Shown piece by piece: positions 1-7,166 of a DNA stretch of 14,216 nt. The DNA lies in the NCBI GenBank assembly GCA_021816545.1, contig JAKAXP010000032.1:1-14216 (forward strand). The letters run 5' to 3'. How positions within the stretch are numbered: position 1 is the first letter of the stretch; each line of letters begins with the position of its first letter. The position numbers were made by a program, and so were the translations under genes. This DNA is from Bacteroidota bacterium (GTDB lineage Bacteria; Bacteroidota; Bacteroidia; Bacteroidales; VadinHA17). A model generated the notes under the pieces. That model was not told the origin of the DNA and did not search any database. It saw only the letters and a program-made list of their open reading frames with translations.

Positions 1-103
1 TTCCGATCTCCTCTTTGGGCTTGACAATCTGGGCGTTGACTGATAGACCTGAAAATAAAAGCAGTAATGACGCTGCAAGGGCAACAAATGATCTGATCTT
101 CAT
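1..103 (-). CDS. N-terminal fragment of an exported protein, function unknown
   Basis: An open frame starts with ATG at 103 and runs off the left edge of the window, giving 34 codons. It begins MKIRSF, followed by a hydrophobic run rich in Ala and Leu, and then the likely signal-peptidase I site VNA|Q at residues 22-25. The mature part seen is only about ten residues (starting QIVKPKEE), too little to name a family. The ATG lacks a Shine-Dalgarno sequence, as is usual in Bacteroidota. It lies 98 bases downstream of the AraC-type regulator stop on the same strand, so it may be read with that group or from its own promoter; I saw no clear promoter in the gap. The signal peptide is seen directly; export to periplasm or beyond is inferred. 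Confidence 0.7.
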   Translation of the reverse strand, partial: MKIRSFVALAASLLLLFSGLSVNAQIVKPKEEIG

Positions 104-201
104 GACTAAGGTTTAAATGAAAAACTAAACCCTAAAACAATGAATAATTTCCCCTGTGCTATAGTAAAAAGCCGACAACCGGACAGGGTTGGTGAAAGAG
201 A

Positions 202-999
202 TTACTTGCCGCTGAAGATTCTTGCCACGCAGAGGTTCCTTCTGAAAAATGTATCTGGTGTTTCGCCTGTTATTGATTTGAAATCCTTGATCAGGTGGTT
301 CTGATCAAAATAATTTCCGAGGAAGACCAGGTCATGGTAGTCAATTTTACCACCACTTGAGGTGATGCCCCACAGGTAATTGATTCTCATTATTCTAATG
401 AGCATCTTTGGTGAGGCTCCGAGACGGTCACGAAACCTTCTTTGCAGGGTTCGCTCACTGACTCCCAGTTCATTTATGATATCCGGCAACTGCGTACCGA
501 TCCCCTTCAGGATCATCAGGTCATAGCTCCTGTCAGTCTCATCCGGAACATATCCTGTGGGACAGAGGCCGTTGATGAATCCGGAAAACAGTTCCATTCT
601 CATTTCAGGCTCATCCTCTTTCCTCATTGCCTCCCAGACGGGACTGAACAGCTTTTCAGGAAGAGACACCCAGGAGTAAGCGCCCGCTGTAAGCCTGATC
701 CCGAGTGCACGCGAGAGAACTGTTGGTTTGCAGATTGCAATCATGGTGTCATTCTGCCCCGTAAGACTGATTGAGTTGGCTGTGGGGATCACCGGTGCTA
801 CAAAAAATGCAGGAAGGTTCAGTTTTACCGGAGCAATCATCTGCGGCCGGTTACGGAAATGAAATACAATAGCCACATCTTCACGCGGCACAAATTTATC
901 AGTCAGCACGTTCGGGCTGTCGTACCTGATGAATTCAAACTTTTTCACCACCCATGAAGCATCTGCTCCCGGGTTGTAATATTTTACCTCGGGCGACAT
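202..999 (-). CDS. AraC-family transcriptional regulator
   Basis: This 265-residue protein is a DNA-binding regulator of the AraC/XylS family. The C-terminal third carries the two helix-turn-helix units: the first at about residues 171-194 (LPDIINELGVSERTLQRRF) and the second at about 221-248, with the family signature LGNYFDQNHLIKDFK and GETP. The N-terminal half, starting MSPEVKYYNPGADASWVVKK, resembles the sensor domain often found on Bacteroidota AraC proteins (DUF6597-like); its ligand is unknown. I chose the ATG at 999. The frame is open to a TTG at 1029, but the ten extra residues (MPGNSGRLPS) look unconserved, and GGAAGA lies upstream of the ATG. It follows the aldo/keto reductase gene by 38 bases on the same strand, so it probably belongs to that transcript and may control it or the divergent fucU block. 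The target is not shown by the sequence. Confidence 0.9.
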   Translation of the reverse strand: MSPEVKYYNPGADASWVVKKFEFIRYDSPNVLTDKFVPREDVAIVFHFRNRPQMIAPVKLNLPAFFVAPVIPTANSISLTGQNDTMIAICKPTVLSRALGIRLTAGAYSWVSLPEKLFSPVWEAMRKEDEPEMRMELFSGFINGLCPTGYVPDETDRSYDLMILKGIGTQLPDIINELGVSERTLQRRFRDRLGASPKMLIRIMRINYLWGITSSGGKIDYHDLVFLGNYFDQNHLIKDFKSITGETPDTFFRRNLCVARIFSGK

Positions 1000-1037
1000 T
1001 GAAGGCAATCTTCCGCTGTTGCCGGGCAATATATGTA

Positions 1038-1844
1038 TTATTTCAGATTGTCAAGGAGACTGATGTCATCCTCTGATATCTCAAAGTTGATCTCAAAATT
1101 CTGACGGATATATTGCGGGTGGACCGATTTGGGCAGTGGAAGGGCACCTTTCTGGATTACATACCTTACCGAAACCTGGGCAACGGTCTTGCCGTACTTT
1201 TCTGCAACACGGGCTATTTCACCGTTGCCGAGGATTCTGCCTGTAGCCAGTGGAGAATATCCCTCAACTAGAATATTGTTGCTCCGGCAGAATTCAGTTG
1301 TCTCTTCCTGGCGGTGGCCTATGTGAAGCTTTATCTGGTTGACCATCGGCCTGATGCGGCAGGTCTCAAGAATGGCCTCGGTATCTTTGACGTTGAAGTT
1401 GGAGATGCCTATCGAGCGTGTTTTGCCGCTCTCATAAAATTCCTCCATTGCCTTCCAGACTTCGATATTCTCTTTCGTATAATCTGCACCTATTTCTGTC
1501 CATGGCCAGGGGGCATGTATCAGGTACAGGTCGATATATTCAAGGCCGATATTTTTCATTGTCAGTCCTGCGTGCTTTACCGCTTTGTCGTAGTTTTTGA
1601 TCTCAGCAGGAAGTTTTGATGTTACAAAAATCTCACTCCTGGGTATGCCGGAGTCAAGAATTGCCTTGCCCACGCTTGCCTCATTGCCGTAAGCCTGGGC
1701 GGTATCAATATGACGGTAGCCCACCTTAAGTGCTTCTCTTGTTGAGTTGTAGGCGACGTCACCTGAAGGAATTTGCCAGGTGCCGAAGCCTATTGCGGGA
1801 ATTTTAACCCCGTTTGCGAGGGTAAAGAAATCAGTTGTGTTCAT
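1038..1844 (-). CDS. Aldo/keto reductase, 2,5-diketogluconate-reductase-like
   Basis: A 268-residue NAD(P)H-dependent oxidoreductase of the AKR superfamily, normal in length for the small prokaryotic AKR5-like group. The full catalytic tetrad is visible: Asp47 and Tyr52 in HIDTAQAYGNE, Lys77 in VTSKLP and His110 in LIHAPWPW. Other family marks are GFGTWQ at 19-24, GISNFNV near 146 and the C-terminal cofactor-binding motif LPKSVHPQYIRQNFEI. It has no signal peptide, so it should act in the cytoplasm, reducing an aldehyde, ketone or sugar-derived carbonyl, or oxidising the reverse. The exact substrate cannot be read from the sequence. It lies 103 bases downstream of the Fe-S aldo/keto-reductase-like gene and 38 bases upstream of the AraC regulator, all on one strand. 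No Shine-Dalgarno precedes the ATG. Family assignment is secure; physiological role is open. Confidence 0.93.
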   Translation of the reverse strand: MNTTDFFTLANGVKIPAIGFGTWQIPSGDVAYNSTREALKVGYRHIDTAQAYGNEASVGKAILDSGIPRSEIFVTSKLPAEIKNYDKAVKHAGLTMKNIGLEYIDLYLIHAPWPWTEIGADYTKENIEVWKAMEEFYESGKTRSIGISNFNVKDTEAILETCRIRPMVNQIKLHIGHRQEETTEFCRSNNILVEGYSPLATGRILGNGEIARVAEKYGKTVAQVSVRYVIQKGALPLPKSVHPQYIRQNFEINFEISEDDISLLDNLK

Positions 1845-1917
1845 TAAGTCAGAATAGTTATTGCAGTTATAAACAGAAAACCGGTTGTATTGTTCCCGGT
1901 TGCACTGCAGTCATCGC

Positions 1918-1940
1918 AGAAACAAGGAATCAGTGTTTCT
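1918..1940. repeat. Inverted repeat AGAAACA-N9-TGTTTCT
   Basis: Two perfect 7-base arms (1918-1924 and 1934-1940) lie 7 bases beyond the stop codon of the Fe-S aldo/keto-reductase-like gene and about 75 bases before the next start on the same strand. The stem is AT-rich and no T-run follows, so it is a poor intrinsic terminator. It could be a protein-binding site, a weak processing hairpin, or chance. The rest of the 103-base gap holds a direct repeat of CCGGTTG and nothing else I recognise. Confidence 0.3.
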
Positions 1941-1947
1941 TAATGCA

Positions 1948-3156
1948 TCATGCCAGCAAAAAGTCTTCAGGCACTTTTGTCAGGCGTGCAATGTCCTGTA
2001 TCTTTTTCCTTACATCAAAACCCGAGCTGCACCTGACACTGCATGATCTGCAGTCAGCGCATGGCACGGAAGGCAGTCCTGACGCTGCCAGAGTGTTCCT
2101 TGCCTGCAGGAGGTTTTTGTATCCGTAGGCATACATATACCCTCTCATAATCATTGGTATGTCAAGGCTGGCAGGGCACTGGGGCAGACACTGGCCGCAC
2201 TGCTGGCAGAACAGTCCCGTATCTGATAATGCAAGTGCGGTTTTAAGATCAGCCATTTCCTGTTGCGACATCTTCAGGTTTTTGATCATTGCAAGGTTCT
2301 TCTGAATCTGTTCAGCTGTGGTCATGCCGGAAACGATTGTCGATATGTTGGTATTCTGCAAGACCCATTTCAATGCTGCGTCAGAGTTTATACCGGGTCC
2401 GCTCTTGTTCCGGAATGCACCGGCGGTAGTCTTCATTGCAACAATGCCCATCCCTGAGGCTGAAGCCTTCGCGATGGCAGCATCGAGAGCCTCTCTGTCC
2501 TGTAACTTGAAGTTATAAGAAATCATCGCGATATCATATACGCCGGTTGAGGCAGCTGCGTCGAGCGCTTCCCGGGTGCCGCCGTGTGAGGCTATCCCGG
2601 TGAATCTGACTTTACCCTGCTGTTTGAGCTGTTCCATTGTTCTCAGGATCTCTTCGTTGCACACTGTCTCCTTTTTGGAAGCATACGGGAAGAGAATGAT
2701 ATCAATCTGGTCAAGCCCGAAACGCCTGAGGCTGCCTTCTGCCTTCTCTATGTATGCTTTGGCACTGAACTTATCAGTCAGAAGTCCTGTGCGGTTATCA
2801 ACCTCGTTGCAGGGCGCTGCGGTGGCTACAACGAAGGAATCCCTGGGATAATCCTTCAGGGCTTCACCGACGATGATTTCATTATTCCCCTCACCATAAT
2901 ATGTGGCTGAGAAGAAGAGTTTAATACCTGAATCATAGGCTCCTTTGATGAAGCTGGGAGTTATCGCGCCACTTGCACCGAGACTGATAAGTGGTGCCTG
3001 AATTCCGGTACGCCCCAGCACTCTTGCCGGCAGGTCAGCCGGTGAAGCTGTTGTTGAAGATGTATCCGGAGAGCCCTTGATCACCCCGGGTATCAATGCG
3101 GCGGCGGAAACGCCAAGGAAGCCTTTCTTCAGAAATTCACGACGGTCGTTGTTCAT
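1948..3156 (-). CDS. Tat-exported aldo/keto-reductase-like protein with two [4Fe-4S] motifs, active site degenerate
   Basis: A 402-residue protein in three parts. Residues 1-28 form a twin-arginine signal (DRREFLKKG, then a hydrophobic Ala/Leu stretch), implying export of a folded cofactor-loaded protein. Residues about 45-300 are an AKR TIM barrel (VLGRTGIQAPLISLG; GKVRFTGIASHGG). Residues 317-327 and 366-376 are two CX2CX2CX3C motifs, able to bind two [4Fe-4S] clusters. The AKR tetrad is mostly lost. By alignment with the neighbouring enzyme, Asp is Phe82 (FFSATYYG), Tyr87 remains, Lys is Ala113 (VATAAP) and His is Pro157 (IDIILFPYAS). Ordinary hydride transfer by this barrel is therefore doubtful, and an electron-transfer or ligand-binding role is possible. 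It heads the minus-strand group with the intact aldo/keto reductase and the AraC regulator, and diverges from fucU. Fold and Fe-S sites are secure; function is not. Confidence 0.9.
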   Translation of the reverse strand: MNNDRREFLKKGFLGVSAAALIPGVIKGSPDTSSTTASPADLPARVLGRTGIQAPLISLGASGAITPSFIKGAYDSGIKLFFSATYYGEGNNEIIVGEALKDYPRDSFVVATAAPCNEVDNRTGLLTDKFSAKAYIEKAEGSLRRFGLDQIDIILFPYASKKETVCNEEILRTMEQLKQQGKVRFTGIASHGGTREALDAAASTGVYDIAMISYNFKLQDREALDAAIAKASASGMGIVAMKTTAGAFRNKSGPGINSDAALKWVLQNTNISTIVSGMTTAEQIQKNLAMIKNLKMSQQEMADLKTALALSDTGLFCQQCGQCLPQCPASLDIPMIMRGYMYAYGYKNLLQARNTLAASGLPSVPCADCRSCSVRCSSGFDVRKKIQDIARLTKVPEDFLLA

Positions 3157-3222
3157 GTTGGAGATCTTTTTTGTTGCCAGAGGTAATTCGCTCTCTTGTA
3201 TATAAATATGTCAACCTCTGTC

Positions 3223-3235
3223 TGCTAATTTAGCA
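3223..3235. promoter_or_regulatory. 13-bp perfect palindrome between divergent genes, possible operator
   Basis: TGCTAA-T-TTAGCA is a perfect inverted repeat in the 167-base region between the divergent Fe-S aldo/keto-reductase-like gene (start 3156) and fucU (start 3324). Position and symmetry suit the operator of a dimeric regulator; the protein is unknown. On the fucU strand a weak promoter-like pair follows: TTTG at about 3245-3248 and CAATTTTC 20 bases later, two mismatches from TAnnTTTG. I do not call that as a promoter. Confidence 0.3.
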
Positions 3236-3323
3236 AAAACCGACTTTGCAGATGCATTTAAAGGCGGGCAATTTTCCCCGGTCTTCCGAAAATTGTAAAT
3301 TCACGGATCAAATTACAGTTACA

Positions 3324-3758
3324 ATGCTTAAAGGAATTTCTCCGCTGATTTCACCTGACCTGCTGTCGGTGCTTGCCCGGATGGGGCATGGTGATGAATT
3401 GGTTCTGGCAGATGCCCATTTCCCTGGTGAAAGCACAGGGAAAAGAATTGTCAGGGCAGACGGACTTCGTATTGCTGATCTGCTTGAGGCAATCATGCCT
3501 CTCCTTGAACTCGACAGCTATGTTCCTCACCCCCTGCTGATGATGGAACCGGTTCCGGGAGACGACCTGGATCCCTCTGTTGAGACTTCATACATGGCGA
3601 AGATCAGACTCACTGCCCCGGGTGTTCCCCCGGTCAAGCGGCTCGACCGTTTTGCCTTTTATGAGCGTGCCTCAAAGGCATTTGCCGTGGTTATGACCGG
3701 TGAGACGGCAAAGTATGGAAATATTATTCTGATAAAGGGAGTTACACCGGTTATATAA
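3324..3758 (+). CDS. fucU: L-fucose mutarotase (RbsD/FucU family)
   Basis: A 144-residue protein, close to the roughly 140 residues of E. coli FucU, and similar along its whole length: MLKGISPLISPDLL at the start, MGHGDELVLADAHFP, IRADGL-like RADGLRIADLLEAI, LLELDSYVPHP, then FAFYERASKAFAVVMTGE and KYGNIILIKGVTP at the end. His22 in MGHGD and Asp30 in ADAHFP match the conserved active-site residues. The enzyme interconverts alpha and beta anomers of L-fucose (and related sugars) in the cytoplasm, feeding isomerase or dehydrogenase steps. The frame is open upstream to a TTG at 3246, but those 26 residues have no match to the family, so I start at the ATG at 3324. No fucose isomerase, aldolase or permease is in the window. 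The next gene starts 85 bases on; whether they share a transcript is uncertain. Substrate specificity within RbsD/FucU is inferred from the close motif match. Confidence 0.95.
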   Translation: MLKGISPLISPDLLSVLARMGHGDELVLADAHFPGESTGKRIVRADGLRIADLLEAIMPLLELDSYVPHPLLMMEPVPGDDLDPSVETSYMAKIRLTAPGVPPVKRLDRFAFYERASKAFAVVMTGETAKYGNIILIKGVTPVI

Positions 3759-3843
3759 ATTAAAGGTTTACCCAGGCAAAATTACCCTGATTTTAAATCC
3801 GGTAAGATAATTCAATCATGACAAAAAATTAAAATACAATAAA

Positions 3844-5556
3844 ATGAAGATTATTACCTCAACTATCCGTTTAGTTGTCCTGTTTTCGGTTGTCTTAACC
3901 TGCATTGCCGGTCGGACTGATGCCCAGCGGCTCAAACCCGGCCCACAGGATCTGTCATTCTTTTCCACTGTGGATGATACCGATCAGCCCTACTCGGTTT
4001 ACATCCCGGAAAACTTTGATGAATCAAAGGCATATCCGCTGGTGGTGTTTCTCCACGGCGCATGGTCAAACCACAGGCTTGGCATGAGGAGGCTCTTCGG
4101 CGTTGGGAACAGCCAGGGATATGACTTCATAAAACCGGGGAATGTACCATTTGAAAACGACGTGGAGGCTACCAGATACTTTCCGCCATTCAGGCCGGTT
4201 GACTATATCGCTGCCGCACCACTGGCACGAGGCACGGCAGGCTACCAGGGGGTACCGGAGCAGGATGTATATGATATGATAGATGACCTTAAGGCCAGGT
4301 TCCGCATTGACGAGGACAGGATTTACCTGACCGGGCTCTCAATGGGAGGTGGTGGCACACTGTGGCTCGGGCTGACACGGCCTGACGTATGGGCAGCAAT
4401 AGCCCCGGTCTGCCCGGCACCACCGGAAGGAACAATTGACCTTGCAGGCAATGCTGCAAACCTGCCGGTTCATCTGTTCATAGGAGACAAGGATTTTCTG
4501 TACCAGACTGCCACGGAGTGGAAAGGCAGGCTTGAGAAAACAGCACACAGGCTTGATTATGTTGAGTATCCCGGAGTAGGACATAACAGCTGGGAATGGG
4601 CGTACAAGGACGGCTTCATCTTTGACTGGTTCTCCCAGTTTAAGAGGGATCTTTTTCCGGATAAGGTTAATTTCACAACTAAATGGTTCAAGTACAACAA
4701 AGCTTACTGGGTAACTATTGATGACATGGTACCTGGTGAAAAAGCCTCAGTTGAGGCAAAATTCACAGGAGCCAACAACATAACCGTTGTTACGTCGGGT
4801 TTGCATGCCTTCACCCTCAGCCTCAACGGCCACCCGCTCTTCTCATCTGCGAAAAAGGTATCAGTCACTGTCAACGGGAATACCTTCGGTGTGAAAAGCG
4901 CTGACTCCGTTTCATTCATGCTGGAAGGAGACAAATGGGTTAACAGGAAATTCACCCCGGGCCTTACATCAAAGCAGAAAGGGGCTGAAGGTCCGCTGTA
5001 CGCTGCCGTATCAGGAAGCCACATTTATGTCTACGGCACTGCGGACAATCCTCCGGCCGACGTGCTGGCTGCAAGGCGTGCCCAGGCCATGTCAGCCGCT
5101 GACTGGATCGGCATGGGAGGAAGAATTATGGTTTTCCCGCGGGTGGTGGCTGACCGGGAGGTAAGGGAAAGTGACTATGTGAGGTCAAATCTCATCCTTT
5201 TCGGAACGCGCGAAACAAACTCAGTCATTGGGAAGTTTGCTGACAAGTTGCCGATGCACCTTGATCCGAAGGCAGAAAATTATGGTCTGGTCTACATCTT
5301 CCCGATGAACAGGCACTACATCCTGGTGAATTCAGGCCTTCCCTGGTGGACTCCGCCGAAGAGCCAGTCTGCCCAGAGAGGCTTTGCCTTCAGCGGATCA
5401 AAAGTTGAGGCGCTCAAAAACCTAGGAGACTTCCTGCTGTTCAGGGAGTCACCCGAAAATACTGTCGCAGCCGGGAATTTTGACAAAGACTGGAAGCTTC
5501 CGGCAGATGCGGCCGAGGCACTCAAGGGAGCCGGCACTGTGAAAATGAACCAATGA
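3844..5556 (+). CDS. Exported alpha/beta-hydrolase esterase with a C-terminal accessory region
   Basis: A 570-residue exported hydrolase. Residues 1-27 are a signal peptide (likely cut at TDA|Q). Residues about 35-270 form an alpha/beta-hydrolase domain of the CE1 / PHB-depolymerase / prolyl-oligopeptidase-like type. VVFLHGAWSN at 67-76 supplies the oxyanion-hole strand, the nucleophile is Ser166 in GLSMGG, the acid is probably Asp215 in IGDKD, and His247 lies in GVGHNSW. Residues 275-360 look like a beta-rich domain (AYWVTIDDMVPGEK). The last 170 residues contain ILFGTRETNSVI and YGLVYIFPMNRHYILVNSG, which I recall recurring at the C-terminus of long bacterial esterases without known function. 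The likely reaction is hydrolysis of an ester on a polysaccharide, such as an acetyl or feruloyl group; that is inference from neighbours. Its TGA overlaps the next start codon (ATGA), so the two esterases are probably translationally coupled. Confidence 0.88.
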   Translation: MKIITSTIRLVVLFSVVLTCIAGRTDAQRLKPGPQDLSFFSTVDDTDQPYSVYIPENFDESKAYPLVVFLHGAWSNHRLGMRRLFGVGNSQGYDFIKPGNVPFENDVEATRYFPPFRPVDYIAAAPLARGTAGYQGVPEQDVYDMIDDLKARFRIDEDRIYLTGLSMGGGGTLWLGLTRPDVWAAIAPVCPAPPEGTIDLAGNAANLPVHLFIGDKDFLYQTATEWKGRLEKTAHRLDYVEYPGVGHNSWEWAYKDGFIFDWFSQFKRDLFPDKVNFTTKWFKYNKAYWVTIDDMVPGEKASVEAKFTGANNITVVTSGLHAFTLSLNGHPLFSSAKKVSVTVNGNTFGVKSADSVSFMLEGDKWVNRKFTPGLTSKQKGAEGPLYAAVSGSHIYVYGTADNPPADVLAARRAQAMSAADWIGMGGRIMVFPRVVADREVRESDYVRSNLILFGTRETNSVIGKFADKLPMHLDPKAENYGLVYIFPMNRHYILVNSGLPWWTPPKSQSAQRGFAFSGSKVEALKNLGDFLLFRESPENTVAAGNFDKDWKLPADAAEALKGAGTVKMNQ

Positions 5557-7139
5557 ACAAGACCATGAAAACTGCAGTTAATCTGATAGTAATCTCATTT
5601 ATAATGCTTTTTGCAGAATGTGGCGGAGACCGGCTTTCGGAAGCCAGGGTAAAAGTTAAAGGCGGAGTGGTGCAGGGGACTGTAAAAGAGGGTATTGCTG
5701 TCTTCAGAGGGATTCCATTCGCCGCTCCTCCGGTGGGCGATCTTCGCTGGAAGGCACCTCAGTCCGTTCAGCCATGGGAGGGAGTGCTGACAGCCGATAA
5801 ATTTGCCCCGGCAAGCATCCAGCCTGCCGTTCAGTGGATGGGGGATGAGCCAACCTCTGAGGACTGCCTGTACCTGAATGTATGGACACCCGCAAAGTCA
5901 CACAAGGAAAAGCTCCCTGTCATGGTATGGATTTACGGAGGAGGTTTCGCCTTTGGCGGAACAGCAGGGGCTGTCACATGGGGAGACCAGCTGGCAAAGC
6001 ACGGTGTTATCCTGGTAAGTATTGCATATCGGGTCGGGGTGCTGGGATTCATGGCTCATCCTGAACTGACTGCAGAATCCGAAAACAAAGTATCCGGTAA
6101 TTACGGACTGCTAGATCAGATTGCAGGGCTTAAGTGGGTACAGGATAATATCAACGCATTTGGCGGCGATCCATCAAAGGTGACAATCTTCGGCGAATCC
6201 GCAGGAGCAATCTCAGTAAGCATGCTCTGTGCCTCGCCGCTGGCAAAGGGGCTGTTCGCCGGGGCCATAAGCCAGAGCGGCGGATCATTCAACCCTGTAG
6301 GAGAGAGCAGGGGATCGGGTGATTATATGCAGACGCTTGCCGGCGCCGAACTTGCAGGTGTGGAGTTTGCAAAAAGCATGGGAGCAAACACTCTTGCCGA
6401 ATTAAGGGCCATGTCTCCGGATAAATGGCTTTCAGATCCCCGGTCGCAGATGGGAGGCTTCTGGCCTGTCGTGGACCGATATGTCATAGCTGACGACCAG
6501 TATAAGCTTTATGAAGCAGGTAGCTATAATGACGTGAATGTGATTATCGGAACAAATTCTGACGAGGGATCAATGTTTGTCCAGCCTGCAAAACCGGAAG
6601 AATATACTGAAATGCTGAAGATGAGGTTCGGCTCCCTTGCCGAAAAGGCGCTTCAGCTTTATCCGGGGAACAATGAATATGAGGTTTATGCTTCCATGTC
6701 AGACATATTCCGTGACGGAGTATTCGGCTGGCCATCCTGGACATGGGCCCGGCTCCAGTCAAAAACAGGCAGATCAGGGGTATATGTCTACTATTTTGAT
6801 CAGTTCAGGAAGGAGCCTCTCTTCCCGGGAGGGCCACTGCAAAAAGGCGCTGCCCACGCTTCAGAGATCCGGTACGCCTTCGGGCACATGAACCAGAACT
6901 CTGAGGCAAAGCCTTCTGAAGAAGAGACAATCCTCAGTGATATAATGATAAAATACTGGACGAACTTTGCAAAAACCGGAGACCCTAACGGCGAAGGACT
7001 TCCTCCCTGGCCGGTATTCGCCGACGGAAGAGAAACGGTTATGTATCTTAAGGGAACAGAGTCGCATCCGGTTGCAGTACCGAATCTTGATAAGCTACAG
7101 TTTATGGATGAGTATTTCCGGTGGCTCCGGGAAAAATAA
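5553..7139 (+). CDS. Exported type-B carboxylesterase
   Basis: A 528-residue serine esterase of the carboxylesterase type-B (COesterase) family, normal in length. The order of motifs is textbook: FRGIPFAAPPVGDLRW at 51-66, the SEDCLYLNVWTP signature at 102-113, the oxyanion-hole GGG at 129-131, the nucleophile Ser216 in GESAG, Glu338 in SDEGS and His435 in GAAHASE. The N-terminus is hydrophobic, ending FAEC at 20-23. This may be a type I signal or a lipoprotein signal with Cys23, although Glu before the Cys is atypical. The start ATG overlaps the stop of the preceding esterase by four bases; an ATG four codons on is an alternative. The enzyme should cleave carboxylic esters outside the cytoplasm. 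Pairing with a second, unrelated esterase and a glycoside hydrolase suggests acylated glycans as substrate, which is inference. Confidence 0.93.
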   Translation: MNKTMKTAVNLIVISFIMLFAECGGDRLSEARVKVKGGVVQGTVKEGIAVFRGIPFAAPPVGDLRWKAPQSVQPWEGVLTADKFAPASIQPAVQWMGDEPTSEDCLYLNVWTPAKSHKEKLPVMVWIYGGGFAFGGTAGAVTWGDQLAKHGVILVSIAYRVGVLGFMAHPELTAESENKVSGNYGLLDQIAGLKWVQDNINAFGGDPSKVTIFGESAGAISVSMLCASPLAKGLFAGAISQSGGSFNPVGESRGSGDYMQTLAGAELAGVEFAKSMGANTLAELRAMSPDKWLSDPRSQMGGFWPVVDRYVIADDQYKLYEAGSYNDVNVIIGTNSDEGSMFVQPAKPEEYTEMLKMRFGSLAEKALQLYPGNNEYEVYASMSDIFRDGVFGWPSWTWARLQSKTGRSGVYVYYFDQFRKEPLFPGGPLQKGAAHASEIRYAFGHMNQNSEAKPSEEETILSDIMIKYWTNFAKTGDPNGEGLPPWPVFADGRETVMYLKGTESHPVAVPNLDKLQFMDEYFRWLREK

Positions 7140-7166
7140 TTATTATTGCGGTCTGAATTTCAAAGG

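Noticed and set aside
176..191. Small hairpin (CAACC/GGTTG) after the AraC stop with a T-run five bases further on the minus strand
   Set aside because: The stem is only 5 bp and the T-run is not adjacent, so I cannot support a terminator call.
442..774. Plus-strand open frame opposite the AraC gene, and similar frames opposite or inside the other large genes
   Set aside because: They are shadows: low-complexity or unnatural composition, no motifs, and fully covered by well-supported genes on the other frame.
1000..1029. TTG-initiated ten-residue extension of the AraC regulator
   Set aside because: It starts with TTG, its residues look unconserved, and the ATG at 999 fits the usual N-terminus of the sensor domain.
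3246..3323. TTG-initiated 26-residue extension of fucU
   Set aside because: FucU proteins begin with MLK-x-ISPLI; the extension has no family similarity and is probably 5' untranslated sequence.
3777..3784. Perfect minus-strand -7 element (TAATTTTG) in the fucU-esterase gap
   Set aside because: It points into fucU in antisense, has no -33 partner and no minus-strand gene follows; a match of this degeneracy is expected by chance in AT-rich DNA.
3789..3799. 11-base palindrome GATTT-T-AAATC in the fucU-esterase gap
   Set aside because: Short and purely AT-rich apart from the ends; not distinguishable from chance.
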